From positions 1-11,950 of the forward strand of contig CAKUXT010000041.1 of NCBI GenBank assembly GCA_934700375.1: a DNA stretch of 11,950 nucleotides. The letters run 5' to 3'. Positions 1-5,210 of this stretch are shown piece after piece (within the stretch, counting starts at the first letter, position 1; each line of letters begins with the position of its first letter). The position numbers and the translations under genes were made by a program. The notes under the pieces were generated by a model. That model saw nothing but the letters and a program-made list of their open reading frames with translations. It searched no databases and had not been told where the DNA came from. Source of the stretch: an uncultured Bacilli bacterium (GTDB lineage: Bacteria; Bacillota_I; Bacilli_A; RFN20; CAG-288).

Positions 1-2
1 AT

Positions 3-113
3 TGTGAGTTGATCAATAAAAGAGAAATCGGCAAGAAAGCAAAAGAAAACTATTATCTCACTGCCTTGAATGTACTTAGACTGATCAAAGCGAGTGAAGA
101 GATGAAAAAATGA
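3..113 (+). CDS. C-terminal fragment of an unrecognised protein
   Basis: An open plus-strand frame enters from the left edge and ends at a TGA at 111-113, giving the last 36 residues of a protein. The tail is rich in Lys and Glu, reads NYYLTALNVLRLIKASEEMK near its end, and looks like a terminal amphipathic helix. The stop codon lies six bases before a strong terminator hairpin, as expected for the 3' end of a real gene. No family can be assigned from so little sequence; a helical regulator or a small helical protein would both fit. The gene converges on the SDR operon and shares its terminator. Confidence 0.5.
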   Translation, partial: CELINKREIGKKAKENYYLTALNVLRLIKASEEMKK

Positions 114-119
114 AAACAA

Positions 120-145
120 CAAAAGCCGGAGTAACCCGGCTTTTG
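120..145. terminator. Bidirectional intrinsic terminator between convergent genes
   Basis: A perfect 10-bp inverted repeat (CAAAAGCCGG at 120-129 and CCGGCTTTTG at 136-145) encloses a 6-base loop. On the plus strand it is followed by TCTTT. On the minus strand the RNA continues into a T-rich run (complement of 102-119). It lies between the plus-strand stop at 113 and the minus-strand stop at 156, so it can end both transcripts. Confidence 0.85.
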
Positions 146-155
146 TCTTTATAGA

Positions 156-1694
156 TTATTTGATTCCTTTCAGGAAATCATCTTCGTTTGCGACTTTCGG
201 ATATTCTCTCTTTTCCGTGTCATCGTGAAGAGGAGTCCAGACCTGGGCGAAGAAAGGATCGACTTTAGCTCTCTCTGCATAGTTCCAGCTTCTCTTTTCG
301 CAGTCATCGCACCAGAATCCGCCCTCTAAGACAAGGCGAGGAGAGGCTTTGAATGTATGACCGAAAGCATCCTTGAAGACGAGCTTTGTGGACCAGTCGC
401 CCTTGACCATATCGGTGGATAAGAGTTCACCGCCACGGAATGCGGCTGCTTTCTTCATATCATCGATATCGAGTTCGCTTTCCGGCTTTGATTCATCATA
501 GCCGTGATCAAGGACAATGACTTTGTCATAGTCCTGATAAGGCTTGAAATCTCTGAAGTCATGACTGATTGCAGCCTGTTTCTCTTTTCCGCCCCAATAC
601 GCTTCAATCTGAGGTTCAAGGTTGTCTTTCAAGAAGTGGAGCGTTCCATGTTCTGTCATAGCAAGTTTGTTGAACTTGTTCTTCATGATGGAACCGATCA
701 TCTTCTGGCCAAGATTTGTCTTGCACATGAACTTCATGAAATTGAATGTTCCACCGAGCGTTTCGATGAAGGAATCGTAGTAATAATCAAAACCATCATG
801 TCTGAAGTGGAGATAGTTTTCGAGTTTGTCAGAATCAAGATAGTAGTGACCATGGAAGTTTCTTGTTGCAATCATGCTCGGATCAAGAACATATTCGAGA
901 TGAGTAAGGCCGAATTTTCCATACATATTCTTATAGAGATCATAAGTAGAGATTCTGCAGGAGGCACCGCCGCCGATGTTGTAGATGTGATTCCAGAAGG
1001 AAGCATCGAGCTGATTATTGAAGAAGAGATAGGTAAGGTTTCTCATCGCTCTTCCGGAATCTCTGTCGGAGACATATTCAAGAACGTTGTTAAGGCAGTT
1101 GTGGAACATGATGGCATCGTTGATCTTTGCCATGCCTTTTCCGATAATTCCAGTCTGTCTCAATGATGCAAAGTGCTTCAGTCCGCTTTCGATGACAAGG
1201 CGTTCGGAAGCGACTTTGGATACTGCATAGTAATCGAACATGCTCGGCTTGATCGGATCACCGACTCTTCCCCAGTGGATAGGAGGCATTCTGTCTCCGG
1301 TCTCTGCAACTGTGCCGATATAGACAAAGTAGGTCTTGTCGTTCTGATTCAGTTCCATGATTGCTTTGATGAGGTTATAGGTGGAACCATAGTTGACTAT
1401 CATGGCCTTTTTAGGATAGTAGTCAGCATAAGGAGAAACGAATGCGGCGATGTGAAGAATCAGATCGACACCAGAGACTGCTTTCTTGACGACTTCATAA
1501 TCGTCCAAATCGCCCCAGACAATGCTTAATCCTTCTTTGTGAAGATATGGCTTTAAAAGATCATGGTTTTTCTCACTGTCTCTGACGATGAGTCTGATAT
1601 TGTAATTGTTCAGATCCTCGACCATCATCTTCAAGGATTCGAACCCCATATTTCCGGTTGCACCGGTCATTAAGACTGTCTTTTTCTCGTTCAT
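156..1694 (-). CDS. Extended SDR (NAD(P)-dependent epimerase/dehydratase-like) with CxxC C-terminal domain
   Basis: This is a 512-residue cytoplasmic oxidoreductase of the extended short-chain dehydrogenase superfamily. It shows the Rossmann motif GATGNMG at residues 11-17, GDLDD at 61-65 (usual for the adenine-site acidic residue), HIAA at 81-84 and the catalytic pair Y156/K160 in YAVSK. The SDR body ends near residue 320, the normal length for the family. About 190 further residues follow, with many acidic and aromatic residues and one CDDC (C462, C465) just after GHTFKASP, which resembles half of a zinc ribbon. No signal peptide or membrane segment is seen. The start has GGGAG 6 bases upstream, inside the end of the preceding SDR gene; the two genes are separated by one base, so they are surely co-transcribed. 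Substrate is unknown. The family covers sugar epimerases, 3-beta-hydroxysteroid dehydrogenases and dihydroflavonol-type reductases; the TetR context suggests a small organic ligand rather than nucleotide-sugar biosynthesis. Confidence 0.85.
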   Translation of the reverse strand: MNEKKTVLMTGATGNMGFESLKMMVEDLNNYNIRLIVRDSEKNHDLLKPYLHKEGLSIVWGDLDDYEVVKKAVSGVDLILHIAAFVSPYADYYPKKAMIVNYGSTYNLIKAIMELNQNDKTYFVYIGTVAETGDRMPPIHWGRVGDPIKPSMFDYYAVSKVASERLVIESGLKHFASLRQTGIIGKGMAKINDAIMFHNCLNNVLEYVSDRDSGRAMRNLTYLFFNNQLDASFWNHIYNIGGGASCRISTYDLYKNMYGKFGLTHLEYVLDPSMIATRNFHGHYYLDSDKLENYLHFRHDGFDYYYDSFIETLGGTFNFMKFMCKTNLGQKMIGSIMKNKFNKLAMTEHGTLHFLKDNLEPQIEAYWGGKEKQAAISHDFRDFKPYQDYDKVIVLDHGYDESKPESELDIDDMKKAAAFRGGELLSTDMVKGDWSTKLVFKDAFGHTFKASPRLVLEGGFWCDDCEKRSWNYAERAKVDPFFAQVWTPLHDDTEKREYPKVANEDDFLKGIK

Positions 1695-1695
1695 A

Positions 1696-2706
1696 TTATT
1701 CTCCCTTCATGTTGATGACTTTGACTTTCTTCTCAGCAACTTCCTTGCTTAAGAGAGCAGAATCGAAGATTGCCTTTTTGATGTCGTCATCGTGGACGTG
1801 AAGTTTATCGATGCCTAAGGATCTTTCGATGAAGAGATTTGCACACTGCAAAGTCTTGAATTTGACCATGTTCAGTCCAGGATCGATACCTTCTTTCTTG
1901 TACTGTCTCATCTGAGCCTTGCCACCGAAGGTGTAGAGGAAATCAGGGATGGTCTTGACCTTAAGTCCTTTCTTTCCGAGTCCTTCAGCAAAGGTAGGAA
2001 GAAGTTCGCTCCAATTCATGTTGTAGCATCCGATCGGATAGCAGTTTCCGCCCTTGTTGTAGATCAAAGCGTTGCAAAGAGCTTCGCCGACCTGCTTGAT
2101 GGTGACCATTGTTGTACCACCTCTTGTGTACATAACAGAATTTTTAGCTTTCAGAATCATCTCAGCCATGAATACCCAGACTGGCTTTCTTCCAGGCTGT
2201 GTGCCGAAGATATAAGGAAGTTCCAGAACGGCGACATCCATATCATTTCCAAAAGACATCGCTGCTTTTTCCTGGTCGATTCTAGAACGGATATACGGAT
2301 GATATTCCGTCAGTTTCCATTCCGGATGTTCTTTTGCGAAATAAGAGAAGTAAGAACCGCAGATAGAGACATGCTTGATTCCGACTTCTTTTCCGATGTT
2401 AAGAAGACGATAGATGGGATCGATGTTGTACTTTTTATAAAGGTTATAGATAGGAGCCTTTCCTTCGACTCTTTCATCAACACCGGCTGCAAAGATGAAT
2501 GCATCACATCCTGACATCTTTTCTTTCAGCTCTTCATCGCTCATCTCCAAATAGTTGCCGAATTCGATTTCCATCTTCGGATTCAAGACAGCACCTTCAG
2601 GAATGGGAGGAAGAGCAAGTGTCTTTACCTCGTGTCCTAATTTGATCAACTCATTCGCTGCCTGACTTCCAAGTAATCCCGTACCACCAATCATGAAAAC
2701 TTTCAT
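1696..2706 (-). CDS. Extended/atypical SDR, NAD(P)-dependent epimerase-like
   Basis: This is a 336-residue Rossmann-fold protein and the first gene of the minus-strand pair. The nucleotide-binding motif GGTGLLG is at residues 7-13, followed by FAAG at 72-75 and SICGSYFS at 114-121, where the SDR catalytic Ser/Thr is expected. At the usual YxxSKxxxE position the sequence is Y138-I-R-S-R142-I-D-Q-E: the Tyr is kept but the catalytic Lys is Arg. This could mean altered chemistry, or a binding-only or atypical SDR. No signal peptide or membrane helix is seen. The ATG at 2704-2706 has AGGGGG nine bases upstream. A promoter with an embedded palindrome lies just before it, and a TetR regulator is transcribed divergently. 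The next SDR gene starts after a one-base gap. The pair may act on successive steps of one substrate or form a complex; this is inference. Confidence 0.85.
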   Translation of the reverse strand: MKVFMIGGTGLLGSQAANELIKLGHEVKTLALPPIPEGAVLNPKMEIEFGNYLEMSDEELKEKMSGCDAFIFAAGVDERVEGKAPIYNLYKKYNIDPIYRLLNIGKEVGIKHVSICGSYFSYFAKEHPEWKLTEYHPYIRSRIDQEKAAMSFGNDMDVAVLELPYIFGTQPGRKPVWVFMAEMILKAKNSVMYTRGGTTMVTIKQVGEALCNALIYNKGGNCYPIGCYNMNWSELLPTFAEGLGKKGLKVKTIPDFLYTFGGKAQMRQYKKEGIDPGLNMVKFKTLQCANLFIERSLGIDKLHVHDDDIKKAIFDSALLSKEVAEKKVKVINMKGE

Positions 2707-2735
2707 TGCAATTTTCCCCCTTTATTGCTATGATT

Positions 2736-2764
2736 AGAATAACAACACTGTGTTGTGAAAACAA
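2736..2764 (-). promoter_or_regulatory. Promoter of the two-SDR operon
   Basis: On the minus strand a -35 TTGTTT (2759-2764) and a -10 TATTCT (2736-2741) are separated by exactly 17 bases. The -10 is about 30 bases upstream of the start codon, leaving a short leader that carries the AGGGGG ribosome site. The spacer contains a perfect palindrome, so repressor binding would block polymerase directly. Confidence 0.65.
2742..2756. promoter_or_regulatory. Probable TetR-family operator, primary site
   Basis: ACAACAC-T-GTGTTGT is a perfect 7+7 inverted repeat with a single central base. It fills the spacer between the -35 and -10 of the SDR promoter, in the intergenic region shared with a divergent TetR-type gene. 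Position and symmetry fit a repressor operator; binding by this particular regulator is inferred. Confidence 0.7.
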
Positions 2765-2777
2765 TGTGCAGTATGAT
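2749..2777 (+). promoter_or_regulatory. Possible promoter of the TetR-type regulator
   Basis: TATGAT at 2772-2777 is a good -10 match. The hexamer 17 bases upstream (TGTGTT, 2749-2754) is a weak -35 that overlaps the palindrome at 2742-2756. If correct, one bound repressor would cover both divergent promoters, giving autoregulation, and the regulator mRNA would have a leader of about 80 bases. The weak -35 keeps this tentative. Confidence 0.35.
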
Positions 2778-2796
2778 TCAAAAAAGTTGTTGAACA

Positions 2797-2819
2797 AACA
2801 CTGCAACAAAAAGTGTTGC
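2797..2819. promoter_or_regulatory. Second inverted repeat, possible secondary operator
   Basis: Two interlaced inverted repeats share words with the primary palindrome: AACACT (2797-2802) pairs with AGTGTT (2812-2817), and GCAACA (2803-2808) pairs with TGTTGC (2814-2819). The shared AACACTG and GTGTTG words suggest the same regulator binds here. A smaller TTGTT-G-AACAA palindrome lies at 2787-2797. The site is in the regulator's leader, where binding would act as a roadblock; alternatively it is an RNA hairpin. Confidence 0.45.
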
Positions 2820-2862
2820 GTTGAAGACATTTACGCAAAAAGTTGTACAACGAGGAAAAACT

Positions 2863-3393
2863 ATGGACAAGAAAAACAGAAGAGTCGAAATGACTAAACG
2901 TTTGATGAAAGAAGCTTTATTTGAGCTTCTGAAAGAAAAAGAAATCTATAAGATTTCAGTGAAGGAATTATGTGAAAAGGCGGATGTCAACAGAACGACA
3001 TTCTACGCCCACTATTTCCAGCCAGAAGATATTCTTCATGAAGTGGAAAAGGACTGCATCAATCAATTGATGTCTTATCTTGAAAAGCTTTCTCCGAATC
3101 TCTCTTCGAAGGAGTATCTTGTTGAATTCTTCAATCAGATCGAAGAGAACAAAGAGCTTTATGAGATTCTTATTAAGCGGAACGATAATGGTACATTTAT
3201 CAATCAGCTTAGAGACGCTTATCTGACCACAACGACGTTGATGTTGGATAAAACCGAATATCCAGAGTATTTCAAAGAATTCCTCATCAGCGGAAATGTT
3301 TCTCTTTTGGTCAAATGGATTCATGATGGATGCGATATCAAAGCTGAGAAGCTTGCATCCTTGTTATTTGAAATCAACCATAAGTTCTTCTAA
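2863..3393 (+). CDS. TetR/AcrR-family transcriptional regulator
   Basis: This 176-residue regulator has the typical TetR layout. An N-terminal helix (TKRLMKEALFELLKEKEIYKI in outline) leads into the helix-turn-helix ISVKELCEKADVNRTTFYAHY, with RTTFYxHY the family's recognition-helix signature. A helical ligand-binding and dimerisation domain follows. The C-terminal run NVSLLVKWIHDGCDIKAEKLASLLFEI resembles the TetR_C domain of small DhaS-like regulators. The ATG at 2863 is preferred because GAGG lies seven bases upstream; an in-frame TTG at 2821 would add 14 residues before the normal family start and has no good ribosome site. The gene is divergent from the two-SDR operon, and palindromes in the shared region suggest it represses that operon and perhaps itself. 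The ligand is unknown but probably related to the SDR substrate. A hairpin at 3400-3426 follows the gene. Confidence 0.88.
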   Translation: MDKKNRRVEMTKRLMKEALFELLKEKEIYKISVKELCEKADVNRTTFYAHYFQPEDILHEVEKDCINQLMSYLEKLSPNLSSKEYLVEFFNQIEENKELYEILIKRNDNGTFINQLRDAYLTTTTLMLDKTEYPEYFKEFLISGNVSLLVKWIHDGCDIKAEKLASLLFEINHKFF

Positions 3394-3399
3394 ATGAAA

Positions 3400-3426
3400 A
3401 GGTTCTTCTCTGTGTGGGAAGAACCT
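3400..3426. terminator. Bidirectional intrinsic terminator
   Basis: AGGTTCTTC (3400-3408) and GAAGAACCT (3418-3426) form a perfect 9-bp stem around a 9-base loop. ATTTT follows on the plus strand and TTTTCATTTA follows on the minus strand. It lies between the stop of the TetR gene at 3393 and the stop of the minus-strand membrane protein gene at 3434, so it probably serves both. Confidence 0.75.
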
Positions 3427-3433
3427 ATTTTGA

Positions 3434-3892
3434 TCAATCGTTGTAATCGCCGTTTCCGAATTTGTAGTTCAGAAGATAGTACTTATCGTTGATTTCAACA
3501 CAGTATTTGATTCTCTTCTTGCTATTAAGTGCGAAGTTACGATAAGCCGCATACATCACGCGAGGTGTAACCTGATATTCTTTTCCATAAACCTCAATCG
3601 TAATTGTTTCCGTGAATAATCTGTATGAGACACCAATCAGTTTGCAAGGATGGACATAGTAATCTTTCTTAGTCATCATGTTCAGGTGTATGATGGAGAA
3701 GATAGAGAAGAGCAATACAAAAAGAGCAATGCCGATGATGATTGAATCTGTAATGATCAGATTCATTAATGTAAGATGTTCATGGAGCGCAAACCCTAAA
3801 GAAGAGCCGGAAATGAGAATAAAGACACAGCTCAAAATCAGAAAAATAAGGTAGTAATTAAAGCAGAAAAAATCTTTTGTTCTTAACTTCAT
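3434..3892 (-). CDS. Small two-helix membrane protein, unknown function
   Basis: I do not recognise this 152-residue protein. Two hydrophobic segments are clear, at about residues 13-35 and 44-70. They are joined by a short loop with HEH, and followed by a soluble domain of about 80 residues with alternating beta-like stretches (TITIEVYGKEYQVTP, IKYCVEINDKYYLLNYKFG). By the positive-inside rule the KLRTK start and the MMTKKDYYVH exit from helix two place both termini in the cytoplasm. AGGAG lies 12 bases before the ATG, a little further than ideal. It sits 29 bases downstream of the tRNA-Arg on the same strand and could share its transcript. Nothing in the neighbours suggests a role. A sensor-like or DUF3592-like membrane protein is possible but unsupported. 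Confidence 0.7.
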   Translation of the reverse strand: MKLRTKDFFCFNYYLIFLILSCVFILISGSSLGFALHEHLTLMNLIITDSIIIGIALFVLLFSIFSIIHLNMMTKKDYYVHPCKLIGVSYRLFTETITIEVYGKEYQVTPRVMYAAYRNFALNSKKRIKYCVEINDKYYLLNYKFGNGDYND

Positions 3893-3921
3893 TTCTTTAG
3901 TGTTCTCCTTTTGAAATCAAA

Positions 3922-3998
3922 TGGTGACCCTGAAGAGATTCGAACTCTTGACCCTCTGATTCGAAGTCAGGTACTCTATCCAGCTGAGCTACAGGGCC
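3922..3998 (-). tRNA. tRNA-Arg (anticodon TCG), CCA encoded
   Basis: The reverse complement folds as a 77-base cloverleaf. The acceptor stem GGCCCTG/CAGGGTC has one G-U pair. The D arm is GCTC...GAGT, the anticodon loop is CTTCGAA with anticodon TCG (complement of 3962-3964), and the T arm is AAGAG-TTCGAAT-CTCTT. Discriminator A and an encoded CCA follow. It reads CGA and, if U34 is modified suitably, other CGN arginine codons. One oddity is a C-A mismatch at the top of the anticodon stem (27-43 pair). No integrase or att-like repeat is seen next to it. Confidence 0.95.
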
Positions 3999-4008
3999 AC
4001 GTAAGAAT

Positions 4009-4037
4009 ATTATCTCATTTTCCATTAAAATATTGAA
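4009..4037 (-). promoter_or_regulatory. Probable promoter of the tRNA-Arg gene
   Basis: On the minus strand a -10 GATAAT (4009-4014) lies ten bases before the tRNA 5' end. A weak -35 TTCAAT (4032-4037) lies 17 bases further upstream. Spacing is right for a short tRNA leader, but the -35 matches poorly. Confidence 0.4.
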
Positions 4038-4125
4038 GTGCTATTGAAAATCTACGTTTGCCTATCGTATTTTTCTTTTCCTTTGATAAGTGTTTTTGTT
4101 TGTATGGATATAATTGAGCAAAGGT

Positions 4126-4154
4126 GTTACAAATTACAATTTTTGTGGTATAAT
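4126..4154 (+). promoter_or_regulatory. Promoter of the LacI-type regulator (extended -10)
   Basis: A perfect TATAAT at 4149-4154 is preceded by TGG, giving the extended -10 form TGnTATAAT. A -35 of GTTACA (4126-4131) is spaced by 17 bases. The expected start of transcription is near 4161, only about 16 bases before the ATG. Confidence 0.75.
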
Positions 4155-4158
4155 TATT

Positions 4159-4171
4159 AACGAAAACGTTT
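4159..4171. promoter_or_regulatory. Likely LacI-family operator (autoregulation)
   Basis: AACG-AAAA-CGTT (4159-4170) and the overlapping perfect palindrome AAACGTTT (4164-4171) have the central CG and A/T flanks usual for LacI/GalR-family sites. The site covers the predicted transcription start, so a bound protein would block initiation. The gene's own product is the likely ligand. The match to the CcpA cre consensus is partial, so carbon catabolite control is a weaker alternative. Confidence 0.5.
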
Positions 4172-4176
4172 AAGAT

Positions 4177-5190
4177 ATGATAAAAATAAAAGATATTGCA
4201 ATTAAATGCCAGACATCGACAGCGACAGTAAGCAAGGCGCTTCACAATTCGCCTGAATTATCGAAAGAGACAATCGAGCGAATCCAGAAAGCGGCCAAGG
4301 AAATGGGCTACGTTCCCAATGCGTATGCTCAGGCTTTGAAGATGAAGCGCTCCTATTCCATTGGTGTCATCTATCACATTTACACATTGGAATGTGGATT
4401 GAAGCATGAATACTTCTCTACGATTTTGGATGCTTTGAAAGTCGAGGCGGAGAGCAAGGGTTATGCAATCACTTTCCTCTCTCAGTCTTCACAAAGCAAT
4501 ATGTCATATTATCAGAATGCCAAGTTCAGAAATATGGATGGTGTCGTTGTCGTTGCTGAAGATTATTCCGATCCTGAGATTGTCGAACTTGTCAACTCCG
4601 GTATGCCGGTTGTCACAATCGATTATCTTTTTTCGGCTTGTTCTTCTGTCATGTCAGACAATGATGAAGGAATGGCAAGACTTGTGAATTATGCTGCAAG
4701 TCTGAATCATAGAAAAATGGCCTACATTTTCGGTGAACAGACACCGGTCACAAAGAAGAGAATCGCATCTTTCTACCGCGGTCTGAAGGAAAACGGAATA
4801 GAAGAAAGACCGGAATATATGATACAGGCAAAGTATCATGATCCTAAATCAGCAGGACGGGCAACAAAAGAACTGCTCGAACTGAATGATAAGCCGACCT
4901 GCATATTCTATCCTGATGATGTTTCGCTGCTAGGCGGATATACTGCTCTTCAGGAAGCAGGGCTGAGAGTACTGGAGGACATCTCAATCGTCGGATATGA
5001 TGGTGTTGAGATCTCAAGAATGTTCCGACCGATGATGACTACATATATTCAGGATTCCAAGACGCTTGGCACAAAAGCAGCTCAGTTGTTGATTGAACGC
5101 ATCGAAGAGCCTAAACTCTTTATTCCACAGCAGATATCTGTTCAAGGAGAGATCCAAAAAGGAATGACTTTAGGAGAAGCAAAAAAGTAG
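4177..5190 (+). CDS. LacI/GalR-family transcriptional regulator of the beta-glucoside operon
   Basis: This 337-residue repressor-type protein has the standard LacI layout. The DNA-binding domain is at residues 1-47 (IKIKDIAIKCQTSTATVSKAL helix-turn-helix). The hinge helix PNAYAQAL carries the minor-groove leucine at L54; the usual Arg of this helix is Gln. A sugar-binding periplasmic-protein-like domain starts at SIGVIY, with DGVVVV, PVVTID and ISIVGYDG as landmarks. The start is fixed by the domain, since family members begin one to four residues before the KIKDIA-like helix. No ribosome site precedes the ATG, and the leader appears to be only about 16 bases. The gene converges on the GH94/ABC/GH1 operon and shares its terminator, so cellobiose or a related beta-glucoside is the likely effector and that operon the likely target; this is inference. 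The last codons (AAA-rich, then TAG) lie in the terminator stem. Confidence 0.9.
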   Translation: MIKIKDIAIKCQTSTATVSKALHNSPELSKETIERIQKAAKEMGYVPNAYAQALKMKRSYSIGVIYHIYTLECGLKHEYFSTILDALKVEAESKGYAITFLSQSSQSNMSYYQNAKFRNMDGVVVVAEDYSDPEIVELVNSGMPVVTIDYLFSACSSVMSDNDEGMARLVNYAASLNHRKMAYIFGEQTPVTKKRIASFYRGLKENGIEERPEYMIQAKYHDPKSAGRATKELLELNDKPTCIFYPDDVSLLGGYTALQEAGLRVLEDISIVGYDGVEISRMFRPMMTTYIQDSKTLGTKAAQLLIERIEEPKLFIPQQISVQGEIQKGMTLGEAKK

Positions 5191-5210
5191 GACTTAACTC
5201 CTACTTTTTT
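5181..5210. terminator. Shared bidirectional terminator containing both stop codons
   Basis: A 12-bp perfect stem, AAAAAAGTAGGA (5181-5192) and TCCTACTTTTTT (5199-5210), encloses the loop CTTAAC. It is A-rich on one side and T-rich on the other, so it works in both directions. The TAG at 5188-5190 ends the LacI-type gene, and the complement of 5201-5203 is the TAG of the GH1 gene. Confidence 0.9.

Noticed and set aside
504..1529. Long plus-strand open frames (220 and 118 codons) opposite the 512-aa SDR gene
   Set aside because: They are antisense to a gene with complete SDR motifs, have no recognisable domain and no clear ribosome site, and look like a codon-bias shadow.
2821..2862. TTG start adding 14 residues to the TetR-type protein
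   Set aside because: The ATG at 2863 has GAGG seven bases upstream and gives the usual family N-terminus. The extra stretch overlaps the leader repeats and has no good ribosome site.
2706..2897. 63-codon plus-strand frame starting at the SDR start codon
   Set aside because: It runs across the divergent promoter region and into the TetR gene in another frame. Its composition is not protein-like.
3922..3998. tRNA gene as an integration (att) site of a mobile element
   Set aside because: No integrase, no repeat of the tRNA 3' end and no change of gene character is seen on either side within the window.
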